64,000 bases of DNA from Candidatus Hydrogenedentota bacterium (lineage in GTDB: Bacteria; Hydrogenedentota; Hydrogenedentia; Hydrogenedentales; JAEUWI01): the NCBI GenBank assembly GCA_016791475.1, contig JAEUWI010000009.1, positions 1 to 64,000 of the forward strand, written 5' to 3'. Under the pieces are notes generated by a model. That model saw only the letters and a program-made list of their open reading frames with translations. It was not told the DNA's origin and did not search any database. The translations under genes and the position numbers were made by a program. Below are positions 16,753 through 25,216 of this stretch, one piece after another. The stretch's first letter is position 1. Each line of letters starts with the position of its first letter.

Positions 16753-17610
16753 ATGGACCACGAAAAAGCACTTGCCGTATTTGAAAACTTCAAGATCCGC
16801 CGGGTTTACGACGAGAAGACCGAGACGTGGTATTTCTCCGTCGTGGACATTATCGCGGCACTGATCCAGCAGCCGGAATATCAGGCCGCCCGCAATTATT
16901 GGAAAGTGCTGAAGAACCGTCTCAAGAAGGAGGGCAGCGAGTCGGTTACAAAATGTAACCGACTGAAGTTGCCCGCTGGGGACGGGAAGTCCTACCTCAC
17001 CGACGTAGCGGATCCGGAGACCCTGCTGCGCCTCATCCAGTCCGTCCCCAGCCCGAAGGCCGAACCGATCAAACTCTGGCTCGCCAAGGTCGGCTACGAA
17101 CGTATGCAGGACATGGGCGACCCCGCCCGTTCGCTGGACCGCGCCCGCGACTACTGGCGCAAGCTCGGGCCCAGCGAGAAGTGGATCCAGCAGCGGATGA
17201 TGGGCCAGGAGACCCGCAACAAGCTGACGGACTATTGGAAGGACCACGAAATCAGGGGCGAAGAGGAATACGCGATCCTGACCAATATCATCCATCAGGA
17301 ATGGAGCGGGGTACCGGTCAAGAAGCACAAAGAAATGAAGGGACTCAAAACCCAGAACCTGCGCGACCACATGAGCGAAGCAGAATTGATCTTCACCGCC
17401 CTGGCGGAGCTGTCCACGCGCCAGATCGCCGAGAGCGTGGAGGCCACCGGTATGACCGAAAACGCGGCGGCGGGTAAGCAAGGGGGAACGATTGCGAAAG
17501 GCGCGCGCGTCGAACTGGAGCAAAAGACCGGCAAGCGCGTGGTGACGGAGGAAAACTTCCTGCCGCCCGCCTCAGCGCGAGGGAAAGTCAAAGGGCCGGC
17601 GGACGACTGA
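16753..17610 (+). CDS. BRO-N domain protein (phage antirepressor/DinD-like)
   Basis: A 285-residue protein beginning with a BRO N-terminal domain (residues about 5-120: the NFKIRRVYDEKTETWYFSV opening and VVDIIAAL helix) and continuing into a helical part resembling bacterial BRO/DinD-like proteins (MSEAELIFTALAELSTRQIA). BRO-N domains bind DNA and are spread by phages and mobile elements. Its lysine-rich C-terminus ends KGPADD. It sits between palindromic repeats on the left and the tandem small genes on the right, which fits an acquired gene; role in this host unknown. Confidence 0.8.
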   Translation: MDHEKALAVFENFKIRRVYDEKTETWYFSVVDIIAALIQQPEYQAARNYWKVLKNRLKKEGSESVTKCNRLKLPAGDGKSYLTDVADPETLLRLIQSVPSPKAEPIKLWLAKVGYERMQDMGDPARSLDRARDYWRKLGPSEKWIQQRMMGQETRNKLTDYWKDHEIRGEEEYAILTNIIHQEWSGVPVKKHKEMKGLKTQNLRDHMSEAELIFTALAELSTRQIAESVEATGMTENAAAGKQGGTIAKGARVELEQKTGKRVVTEENFLPPASARGKVKGPADD

Positions 17611-17769
17611 AGAACCACCGCCAAAAATTGAGCAGGGCCATGGCGGACCGGGGGCGAATCGGCGCTGCGGCAACTTGTACAACCCCCGAAATTTCAGATA
17701 ACGTAATCGCCTGAGGGGCGAGTTGTTCGCTCCTGTAACTGGACGTTCGGCACAACTCAGGAACCTACC

Positions 17770-17901
17770 ATGGCAGACAAAGAACTTGAAAAAGAAATGA
17801 AGGCGCTCGCGAAGGAACTGATGGACTACACCAACAAGCAACTGGCTCAGTTGGAAAAGAACCTGGTGGCGTATATTGACAAGAAAGCTGCGGGAAAATA
17901 G
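17770..17901 (+). CDS. small charged helical protein, tandem copy 1
   Basis: A 43-codon gene starting ATGGCAGAC after an AGGAA ribosome site. The product is almost all helix-forming, rich in K, E, L and A, with the pattern EKEMKALAKELMDYTNKQL and a YIDKK end. A second gene of the same length class 100 bases downstream encodes a clear paralogue: both share KE-EKE-K, a central LEK and a Y-DKK ending, while the codons differ. Conservation between copies argues for real coding. No family recognised. Possibly a coiled-coil or surface-binding peptide. Confidence 0.65.
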   Translation: MADKELEKEMKALAKELMDYTNKQLAQLEKNLVAYIDKKAAGK

Positions 17902-18001
17902 CAGCGTCTTTGGCGCCAAGCAGTGTCCCGATAGTTGCGGCACAATCGCAGACTGGTTGAAGACGCCCATTGGGCGATTCCCCCCTTCGAAAGGCAACAC
18001 C

Positions 18002-18130
18002 ATGGCAAGTAAAGAACAGGAAAAAGAACTGAAAGAATTGATGAAGGAAACCATGAACTTCATCGACAAGCGCATCGGGGAGCTCGAGAAGAGCCTTCTG
18101 AAATATGCGGACAAAAAGCTCTCGAAGTAA
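18002..18130 (+). CDS. small charged helical protein, tandem copy 2
   Basis: A 42-codon gene, paralogue of the one at 17770-17901, starting ATGGCAAGT after AAAGG. The product is predicted as one long amphipathic helix (EQEKELKELMKETMNFIDKR, then LEKSLLKYADKK). The upstream regions of the two copies also share a GTTnCGGCACAA word, so the duplication included regulatory sequence. A 34-base near-palindrome lies 84 bases beyond the stop. Function unknown. Confidence 0.65.
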   Translation: MASKEQEKELKELMKETMNFIDKRIGELEKSLLKYADKKLSK

Positions 18131-18214
18131 CGACGTTGCGGCGGGGCTTGCGACGTGCGGACAACACTGCCGCACCGAACGCAGAAACAGATTTTTCCAA
18201 TGAAACTACCGCCA

Positions 18215-18248
18215 CCGCGCATGGACCAGAATCTGGATCCATGCGCGG
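18215..18248. repeat. 34-base near-perfect palindrome
   Basis: CCGCGCATGGA (18215-18225) is the exact reverse complement of 18238-18248; the inner CCAGA and TCTGG also pair, leaving one bulged base and a tiny loop. No T tract follows, so a cruciform or protein-binding site is as likely as a terminator for the small genes. Confidence 0.7.
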
Positions 18249-18403
18249 TTCTATCTCGTTTACAAGCCGCAGCGGATGGAGCGAGATCGCCGACGCGCCG
18301 AAAGCGGGAACGAGCGGAACCTTGGGTCACCGGGCCCCTAGACATTGAAACCCGAAGGGATGGCACAGAAGACCGGGGATGGATTTTCCGGCTCTTCCAT
18401 GCC

Positions 18404-18490
18404 GCCCCGCTGGGGCTTGTGAGTTTTCTCCTTAATACCCAGGACTCGCTTCGCTCGCGCCTGGGCTACGATATGACGTCCCTTCGGGAC
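18404..18490. repeat. cluster of three hairpins, REP-like
   Basis: Three inverted repeats in a row: GCCCC/GGGGC (18404-18416), CCCAGG with CCTGGG (18438-18465, enclosing a CGCTTCGCTCGCG core) and GTCCC/GGGAC (18478-18490). The first shares a 13-mer with 11672-11684. The pattern suits a dispersed extragenic palindromic element. Confidence 0.6.
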
Positions 18491-18768
18491 TAAAACAATA
18501 GTCTCTTGTCCCGCGAAACTTATGGGTAATGACAAGAGCTCCGCCTGGGAACGAGGAAAATAAACTCTCACCGGCTGAACCGGTGGTTTAGCGTGGGAAT
18601 TAGTTGGGAACCCTTTACCGGTCCGGTCCATCTGATTCGCTTGATTTCCTACCCCCCTTCTCCCTTCGCCATCAAATTTCCCTTCTTGACAGAATTACGG
18701 TATCATGCCCGGATCGGCAACCAACAGCCTGACCGCCGCGAATCCGCGGCCCTGGAGTAGAGCACCCT

Positions 18769-20073
18769 ATGGCACACAAGACTTCCATGAATCGCAGAAA
18801 ATTCCTCACCCGCTCCTGCCGCGCCCTGGGCGTGGGGGCGGTATTGTTCACGGGTTCGAAATCGGGCAAGGCCTTTGCCGCGCGGGTGGGTCCTTCGGAT
18901 CAGGTGCGCATTGCGGTCATCGGCAATGGCGGTATGGGCGGACGCCACGTGGAAGCGCTGGCGGAGAACCCCAACTGCCACATCACGGCGCTGTGCGACG
19001 TGGCGAAGCAGCGCTTTAATAACTCCCTGGACAAGGTGAATGAGATGACGGGCCGTCGCCCGGAGGGCTTCCAGGATTTCCGCTATGTGCTGGATCACAA
19101 GGAAGTGGACGGTATTTTCATCGCCACGCCGGATCACTGGCACCCCCTGCTGGCTATCATGGGCTGCCAGGCGGGCAAGGATGTGTATGTGGAGAAGCCG
19201 GCCGCGCCGACGGTGGCCGAGGGCCGCGCGATGGTGGAGGCGGGTCGCCGCTATGGCCGGGTGGTACAGCTCGGCACGCAGCAGCGATCGATGCCGGTTT
19301 TCCAGAAGGCGATTGACGTGGTGAAGAGCGGCAAACTGGGCACGATTACTTCGGCAAGCTGCTGGGTGGGTGTGAACGATGCGTGGAGCGTGGGCACGCC
19401 GGTGGAGGAGGTCCCGAACGGCCTGGACTGGGATCTGTGGCTGGGACCGTCACCCTATGAGCCCTTCTCGAAGAATCGCTTTTTCGGTTTCATGGGCAAT
19501 CACGACTACGCGAAGGGTGGCCAGCTCACGAACTGGGGCGTGCATCTGATGGATATTCTCCATTGGGGCATCGGCCAGGACAAGCCGCTTAATGTGCAGG
19601 CGATGGGCACGAGCCCCCGGGGCGGCGCGGGCGGCCACAATTTTGAGACGGTGGACGCCATGTGGGAGTATCCCGGTTGCAGCGTGACCTGGGAGCAGCG
19701 CCACTCCAATGAACACGGCGGCAAGGGCTATGGCATCAAATTCCAGGGTACCGAAGGCCAGTTGGTGGTGGATCGCGGATCGTTCAAGGTTTTCCCCGAA
19801 GGCCTGGGCATTGCGGAGTGGGTCGGCGAGCCGGAACGGAGCTGGGCCAACCCGGATCACCACAACAACTTCTTCGACTGCATCCGTAACCGGAAGCGCC
19901 CGGCGGCGGACATCGAGCAGGGCGTGCGCTCCACGATTCCGGTGCTCCTGGCGGGCATCGCCCTGAAGACGCGCCGGAAATTGACCTGGGACGCCGAGGC
20001 GGAAAAATTTGTCAACGACGACGCGGCCAACCGCTACCTGAGCCGGGCCTATCGCTCGCCCTGGCACCTCTAG
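18769..20073 (+). CDS. Tat-exported Gfo/Idh/MocA family oxidoreductase
   Basis: A 434-residue NAD(P)-dependent oxidoreductase. The N-terminus is a twin-arginine signal (NRRKFLTRS, then a hydrophobic stretch ending AFAAR), so the enzyme folds with its cofactor before export. The Rossmann motif is AVIGNGGMGGRH (residues about 48-60), and the family EKP motif lies in VYVEKPAAPT. The C-terminal half is the usual beta-sheet substrate domain. Relatives oxidise sugars or inositols. The ATG at 18769 is used; Met at codon 7 is an alternative start. A HEAT-repeat protein gene begins 49 bases after it. Confidence 0.9.
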   Translation: MAHKTSMNRRKFLTRSCRALGVGAVLFTGSKSGKAFAARVGPSDQVRIAVIGNGGMGGRHVEALAENPNCHITALCDVAKQRFNNSLDKVNEMTGRRPEGFQDFRYVLDHKEVDGIFIATPDHWHPLLAIMGCQAGKDVYVEKPAAPTVAEGRAMVEAGRRYGRVVQLGTQQRSMPVFQKAIDVVKSGKLGTITSASCWVGVNDAWSVGTPVEEVPNGLDWDLWLGPSPYEPFSKNRFFGFMGNHDYAKGGQLTNWGVHLMDILHWGIGQDKPLNVQAMGTSPRGGAGGHNFETVDAMWEYPGCSVTWEQRHSNEHGGKGYGIKFQGTEGQLVVDRGSFKVFPEGLGIAEWVGEPERSWANPDHHNNFFDCIRNRKRPAADIEQGVRSTIPVLLAGIALKTRRKLTWDAEAEKFVNDDAANRYLSRAYRSPWHL

Positions 20074-20122
20074 GCCGATAGCCCATTGTCCCCAAAAAAA
20101 TTGATTTACAGAGGAAATTCCC

Positions 20123-22228
20123 ATGCTGAATAAATTTTCCCGCGCCTGTGCCGTCACCTTGCTGGTGGCCGGTGCGCTTCCCGTTTTTTCGCCGCTTCCG
20201 GCCCATGCCGCAGGTGCGGCGCGCCCCGCTTCATTTGATGAACTGGTGGGCGACCTCCGCGGTGCGGATGAACCGAAGCGGAGCCTGGCGCGCCAGTTGA
20301 TCCCGCGCCAAGGCGCCGCAGCGGTGCGTCCGGTGCTGCCCCTGCTCTTCGACGGTAACGAGACGATCTCCTGGGCCGCTATGAACGTGCTCCTCGATAT
20401 CGCCAACGACGTTACGAAACCCGGTCTGGAAGCTGAGCGCGCGCAGGTGGCGAATGCGCTGCTGGAATGCTTGAAGGCAACGACCAACGAGCCGCACCAG
20501 TTCCTGCTGCTGCGTATTCTTCCGATTGTCGTGCCGGAAGGCGCGGACCTCAGCCCGATCTCGGCCCTGCTCCATTCGGACACGGCCAAGGAGAAGGCGC
20601 GCGTGGCGCTGCAGGAAGCCAACACGACGGAGTCGCGCGCGGCTTTGCGCGGGGCACTCCCCCAGGCGGATGCGAACTTCGCGGTTGCGCTGATGGATGC
20701 GCTGGACAAGGTTCATGATACGGAGAGCTACGCGCTCTTTCAGCAGAAGCTGCAGAGCGGCACACCGGCGGAGCAGGCGGCGGCGGCTCGTGGCTTGGCG
20801 GCTTCGGGCGATCCCGCGCTGGTGGAGCCGCTCCTCGCGCTGGCAAAATCCATCGACATCAACTTCCGATTTACGGCGGAAGACGCGGTATTGCGCCTTG
20901 CGGACAACCTGGTGAAGCAGGGTGGCCGCTGGGACGGCGGCATCGCGCTGTACAAGGCGGTGCTGGCCCAGTCGGAGAACCCCGTGGTGCAGGCGGGCGC
21001 GTTGAACGGCCTCGGCCGCTTCGGCGATGAGACGGCGCTGGACACGATCATGACCGCGTGGTCCGCGGAACCGACGGGCCTGCTCGAAGGACCGGCCATG
21101 GCCGCGATTGAAGCCCTTCAGGGCCCGGCGATTGCAGACAAGCTGATCGCGGCCTATGACGCGCAACCCGCGCCCGTGCAGGAGCGTCTCCTTGGCATCA
21201 TGGGGCGCAAGCAGGATCCGCGTTACCTGCCCATCATCGAAAAGGCGACGGGCCTGAGCGCCGCCGCGCGCATCAGCGCCCTGCAGCAATCCATGTTGCC
21301 GGAGGCGGTTCCCCAGTTGGAGGCGCTGGCCAAGGGCGGCACGGAAGCCGATGCGGCCCAGGCGGACGAGGCCATTTCGCGTCTGGCGAAGGCCTTCCGC
21401 GATCAGGGTAATCCCGCGGGTGCGGGGCGCGCCTATCTGGCCCAGTACCGCATCGCGAAGACCGACGATGCACGGAATACGGCGCTGGAAGGCATCAAGA
21501 GCTTTCCCGTCCCCGAGGCCTATGACGAGCTGAAAGCGACACTCGGCGAAGAAGGCCTGCTCGCGCTGCCGGTGAACGTACTTTCCGGCATGGCCCAGGC
21601 CCTGGCCGGTGCTGGTCGCGGCGAAGAAACCAAAGCCATCCGCACGGCGCTCCTCGCGCGCGCGACGGACACGGCCACGGTGCAGCACCTGATCACGCTG
21701 GGGCCGGTGGAAGGCACGCCGGAGGAATTCGCGAAGCAGCTCGGCTTTATCAACACGTGGAAAATTGTGGGTCCCTTTGCCCTTGCAGGCGCACCTGAAG
21801 ACGGGTCCCCAGTGCTGGTCAACGGAACGGTTGATCTGAACGCGCGCTACGGCACGGAGGCCTCGGCCCCGGTCTGGACGGATAAGGTGGCCGGCGGCGC
21901 CTTCCCCCACGTCGATCTTATGGGATACGCCAAGGATCAAGCCCGCGCCTTCGCCGTGACCACCATCAAGGTTGCCGCCGATCAGGACGCGGTTCTGCGG
22001 CTCGGCAGCGATGACGGCATCCGCGCGTGGGTCAATGGCGCGAAGGTACACGACAACGTCGTTGATCGCGGCGTCGCGCTGGACAACGATCTGGCGCCCA
22101 TCAAGCTGAAAGCGGGCGAGAATGTCATCCTGCTGGAAATCATCCAGCACGCCGGCGGCTGGGGCTACATCGCCCGACTGACGGCGGTAGACGGTACGCC
22201 GCTGGCTTTCGAGCTGGTGTCGAAGTAA
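20123..22228 (+). CDS. secreted HEAT-repeat protein with C-terminal beta-sandwich
   Basis: A 701-residue exported protein. A signal peptide ending AHAA is followed by a long helical-repeat region (residues about 35-530) with alanine- and leucine-rich HEAT-like units, then a beta-sandwich domain (about 545-700) with RLGSDDGIRAWVNG and GENVILLEI motifs, similar to carbohydrate-binding/PA14-like modules. A good ribosome site (AGAGGA) precedes the ATG. It follows the Tat-exported oxidoreductase gene at 49 bases and is probably in the same operon, so it may bind or present a sugar outside the cytoplasm; that is inference. Confidence 0.75.
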   Translation: MLNKFSRACAVTLLVAGALPVFSPLPAHAAGAARPASFDELVGDLRGADEPKRSLARQLIPRQGAAAVRPVLPLLFDGNETISWAAMNVLLDIANDVTKPGLEAERAQVANALLECLKATTNEPHQFLLLRILPIVVPEGADLSPISALLHSDTAKEKARVALQEANTTESRAALRGALPQADANFAVALMDALDKVHDTESYALFQQKLQSGTPAEQAAAARGLAASGDPALVEPLLALAKSIDINFRFTAEDAVLRLADNLVKQGGRWDGGIALYKAVLAQSENPVVQAGALNGLGRFGDETALDTIMTAWSAEPTGLLEGPAMAAIEALQGPAIADKLIAAYDAQPAPVQERLLGIMGRKQDPRYLPIIEKATGLSAAARISALQQSMLPEAVPQLEALAKGGTEADAAQADEAISRLAKAFRDQGNPAGAGRAYLAQYRIAKTDDARNTALEGIKSFPVPEAYDELKATLGEEGLLALPVNVLSGMAQALAGAGRGEETKAIRTALLARATDTATVQHLITLGPVEGTPEEFAKQLGFINTWKIVGPFALAGAPEDGSPVLVNGTVDLNARYGTEASAPVWTDKVAGGAFPHVDLMGYAKDQARAFAVTTIKVAADQDAVLRLGSDDGIRAWVNGAKVHDNVVDRGVALDNDLAPIKLKAGENVILLEIIQHAGGWGYIARLTAVDGTPLAFELVSK

Positions 22229-22322
22229 ATTGATCACAGGGACGGCAGGGACGACAGCGACGGGAAAAAAAGCCGCGCTTCGCTCTCCTGCTGTCCCTGC
22301 AAGTATTGAGAAGATCCCGATC

Positions 22323-23891
22323 ATGGAAAACCTTCGAATTCAACAGTTGCTGAAAGCGGGCGAATCTCGCGCTGTGGAATTCAAGGCATCCCGCAATGCG
22401 CTGAACCGCGACATCTATGAAACGGTCTGCGCGTTCTTGAATGGCGAAGGCGGCGACATCCTTCTGGGTGTTGCGGACGATGGCACTACTCTGGGCGTCG
22501 CCCCGGAATACCTGGCACAGATGCGGCGGGACTTCGCCAATGCCATCAACAACCCGCAGCTCATCAATCCGCCCTGCTACCTCGGCGTCGAGGAAGTGGA
22601 CTGCGATGGCGCAACTCTCCTGCATATCCTTGTTCCACCGAGCTCGCAGGTTCACCGTTGCAAGGGTCGGATTTACTTTCGGAACGAAGACGGTGACTTC
22701 GACATAACTGATGACCAGGACCGCGTGTCAAGGCTTTATCTGAACAAGCAGAGCCACTACTCCGAAAACACGATTTACCCCTATGCCGAATTGGCGGACC
22801 TGCGCCCCGAACTGCTCGACCGCGCGCGGCGGATGGCGGCATCGATTCAACGCAACCATCCGTGGGCCGGTATGGACGATACGGAATTGCTGTCCAGTGC
22901 GCGGCTCTTCCAGCGGGACTATCAACGTGGCACGGAAGGTCTCACGCTCGCGGCGATTCTTTTGTTTGGGAAAGACACGACGATTCTGTCCGTATTGCCC
23001 CATCACAAGACGGACGCGATTCTCCGCCGGGTTGATGTTGACCGCTATGACGACCGCGACGACATCCGCACGAATTTGTTTGAAAGCCATGACCGGCTGA
23101 CGGCCTTTGGCGAGAAACATCTGAACGACCCTTTCTTTCTTGACGGGATTCAGCGGGTCAGTGCGCGGAGCCATATCCTGCGGGAGATTGTGGGAAACAT
23201 GCTGATCCACCGCGAGTACAGCCACGCCTTTCCCGCGAAGCTCGTGATCGAGGCGCATCGCCTATATGCGGAGAACAGCAACCGTCCCCATGGGCATGGG
23301 CCCATTGATCCACGGCTGTTTTCGCCGTACCCGAAGAATCCGATCATCGCACGAGTGTTCAAGGAGACCGGTCTGGCCGACGAACTGGGATCCGGCGTGC
23401 GTAAGCTCTTCAAGTTCGGAAAAGCCTTTGCCGGACACGACCCGGTGTTGATGGAGGATGATATCTTCCGGGTCAGTCTGCCGATTTCCGAGGTTATGAG
23501 AGAAGAAACATACGCTGGGTTGGTAGATGGGTTGGTAGTTGGTACGGAGAAAGGCAGAAGTTCGGTAGAAAGTACAGAGAAAAGTTCGGAGAAAGACAGA
23601 AGTTCGGTAGAAAGTACAGAGAAAAGTTCGGAGAAAGGCAGAAGTTCGGTAGAAAGTACAGAGAAAAGTTCGGATGAAAAACTTCCGTTAACTCCTCGGA
23701 TAACTAAGAATACCGCTGAAGCTATATTGACGCTCGCTGAGGGAAATCCACAGATCACCGTGTTCCAGCTCTCCCAAAAACTGGGTCGCTCAACTAGCGC
23801 AATCAATAAGCAAATTTCAAGACTCAAAAAGAACGGCCAGTTGGTACGTGTCGGCCCAGACAAAGGCGGTAGCTGGAGCGTGACCCGTTAA
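22323..23891 (+). CDS. AlbA/Schlafen-domain putative transcriptional regulator
   Basis: A 522-residue protein with an AlbA_2 (AAA_4/Schlafen-like) domain at the N-terminus (about 5-130: ESRAVEFKAS, FLNGEGGDILLGVADDG), a middle region typical of these regulators (LREIVGNMLIHREYS, GLADELGSGVRKLFK) and a C-terminal winged helix (QLSQKLGRSTSAINKQISRL). Between them is a serine- and glutamate-rich linker built of three 14-residue repeats from 42-bp DNA units. The start is set at the ATG at 22323, where similarity to the family begins. The 3' part is less GC-rich than its neighbours. Likely horizontally exchanged; target unknown. Confidence 0.85.
   Translation: MENLRIQQLLKAGESRAVEFKASRNALNRDIYETVCAFLNGEGGDILLGVADDGTTLGVAPEYLAQMRRDFANAINNPQLINPPCYLGVEEVDCDGATLLHILVPPSSQVHRCKGRIYFRNEDGDFDITDDQDRVSRLYLNKQSHYSENTIYPYAELADLRPELLDRARRMAASIQRNHPWAGMDDTELLSSARLFQRDYQRGTEGLTLAAILLFGKDTTILSVLPHHKTDAILRRVDVDRYDDRDDIRTNLFESHDRLTAFGEKHLNDPFFLDGIQRVSARSHILREIVGNMLIHREYSHAFPAKLVIEAHRLYAENSNRPHGHGPIDPRLFSPYPKNPIIARVFKETGLADELGSGVRKLFKFGKAFAGHDPVLMEDDIFRVSLPISEVMREETYAGLVDGLVVGTEKGRSSVESTEKSSEKDRSSVESTEKSSEKGRSSVESTEKSSDEKLPLTPRITKNTAEAILTLAEGNPQITVFQLSQKLGRSTSAINKQISRLKKNGQLVRVGPDKGGSWSVTR
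23547..23672 (+). repeat. three in-frame 42-bp tandem repeats
   Basis: Units at 23547-23588, 23589-23630 and 23631-23672 are almost identical and encode repeats of the EKGRSSVESTEKSS type in the linker of the AlbA-domain protein. Copy-number change would keep the frame and only alter linker length. Confidence 0.9.
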
Positions 23892-24003
23892 AGACATTGG
23901 TGAAGAAATAAATGGACTTGTAGAATGGTGAAATTGGTTTGGAAACACGCACCAACGCAAGTTTCGATTGAACTCAGATCACAACAAGAGATGGACACCC
24001 GAT

Positions 24004-25125
24004 ATGATTACCTCAACCCTACTCGCGGCCGCCTTCTGTGTCGCTGCCGAACCCTCGGTTCTATTTGAGCGCCAGAAGATCGGTACAACCACTTTTGAAG
24101 CCGCGTCGATCTTCGACGTGAATAACGACGGTCATCTGGACCTGGTATCCGGTGAATACTGGCATCAAGGGCCGGACTATGCGAAGGCCCACAAGATCTG
24201 CACCATCATGCAGGCCGACGACTACTACGACGACTTCAGCGATTACCCCATGGACGTGAATGGCGATGGCTTCCTGGACATTGTCACCGGCGGCTGGTTT
24301 GGCGGCGCGCTTCAGTGGCGCGAGAATCCGAAGGGGCGTCCCGTGGAATGGGTGACGCACGAGGTGGCCAAGACCGGCAATATCGAGCGAAATTCCTTCT
24401 ACGACATCGACGGCGATGGCTACGAGGAGGTGTTCTGCACCACGTCGCCGGTGCACTTCTTCCGCCTTGTGCGCGATGAGAAGGGTAAGCCGCAGGGCCG
24501 CTTCGAGCAGTACACGATTACTGAGGGCGGCGGCGGCCATGGTTTCGGCTGTGGCGACGTGAACGGTGACAAGCGCCCCGATATGATCTTTGCGGGCGGC
24601 TGGCTGGAAGCGCCGGAGAATCCCTTTGATGTGAAGGCCTGGAAGTGGCACAAGGAATTCGATCTGGCCAGGGGCATGGCCTCGGTGCCGATTCTTGTAC
24701 ACGACGTGAATCAGGACGGGAAGAACGATATTATCGTAGGCGGCGCCCACAACTATGGCCTCTGGTGGCACGAGAATCTCGGCGGCGGCCAGTGGAAGGA
24801 GCACGCGGTCGAGGAACACCGCAGCCAGTTCCACGAGATGCAGTTGTGCGACATCGACAACGACGGTGAACTGGAACTGGTGACCGGCAAGCGCTTCCGC
24901 GCGCACCGTGGCCATGATCCCGGCGAGTACGATCCCCTCGGCCTCTATTATTACGACATCGCCCCTGAAGGCTTCACGCGCCACACGCTCGACTACGGTC
25001 CCCATACCCGCGCGAGCGGTGCGGGCATCTACCTCTGGATCGCCGATATCGACGGCAACGGGTGGAAGGACATCCTGGCTCCGGGCAAGGAAGGCCTTCA
25101 CCTCTTCACAAGCCTGGGCCGATAA
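24004..25125 (+). CDS. secreted FG-GAP/VCBS repeat protein
   Basis: A 373-residue exported protein with a short signal peptide (ATG at 24004, cleavage near AAFCVAAEP) and a propeller with regular calcium-loop repeats: DVNNDGHLD, DVNGDGFLD, DIDGDGYEE, DVNGDKRPD, DVNQDGKND, DIDNDGELE and DIDGNGWKD. Seven repeats suit a closed seven-bladed beta-propeller, a shape used for extracellular ligand or sugar binding. It stands alone between the AlbA-domain gene and a strong bidirectional terminator. Confidence 0.88.
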   Translation: MITSTLLAAAFCVAAEPSVLFERQKIGTTTFEAASIFDVNNDGHLDLVSGEYWHQGPDYAKAHKICTIMQADDYYDDFSDYPMDVNGDGFLDIVTGGWFGGALQWRENPKGRPVEWVTHEVAKTGNIERNSFYDIDGDGYEEVFCTTSPVHFFRLVRDEKGKPQGRFEQYTITEGGGGHGFGCGDVNGDKRPDMIFAGGWLEAPENPFDVKAWKWHKEFDLARGMASVPILVHDVNQDGKNDIIVGGAHNYGLWWHENLGGGQWKEHAVEEHRSQFHEMQLCDIDNDGELELVTGKRFRAHRGHDPGEYDPLGLYYYDIAPEGFTRHTLDYGPHTRASGAGIYLWIADIDGNGWKDILAPGKEGLHLFTSLGR

Positions 25126-25151
25126 GGCGGAATAAGAGACCCGAAAAAACA

Positions 25152-25189
25152 ATCGGACCGATCAGTCGGATCAGACTGATCGGTCCGAT
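25152..25189. terminator. bidirectional intrinsic terminator
   Basis: A perfect 16-bp stem (25152-25167 with 25174-25189, loop GGATCA) is followed on the plus strand by ATTATTTT and flanked on the other side by AAAAAA, which reads as a T run on the minus strand. It lies between converging genes and can end transcription both ways. Confidence 0.9.
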
Positions 25190-25216
25190 ATTATTTTGAG
25201 GCGAAGGTTTGAGCCT

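Larger units (their letters stand above)
18131..18768. other. repeat-rich intergenic region
   Basis: About 640 bases between the small-protein genes and the oxidoreductase gene without a convincing gene; short frames here lack family resemblance and ribosome sites. It holds the palindrome at 18215-18248, the hairpin cluster at 18404-18490, and a TTGACA at 18686 whose nearest -10-like box (TATCAT, 18701) is too close to pair with it. Confidence 0.6.

Noticed and set aside
18136-18493. Frames of 70-112 codons after the tandem small genes
   Set aside because: They run through palindromes and repeats and have no protein-like conservation pattern.
18686-18706. TTGACA with TATCAT as a promoter of the Gfo/Idh/MocA gene
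   Set aside because: The spacing is 9 bases, far below the usual 16-19; the real promoter was not found.
20231-22324. Open minus-strand frame of 697 codons antisense to the HEAT protein gene
   Set aside because: Arginine- and glutamine-rich shadow frame with no signal peptide, ribosome site or family motif.
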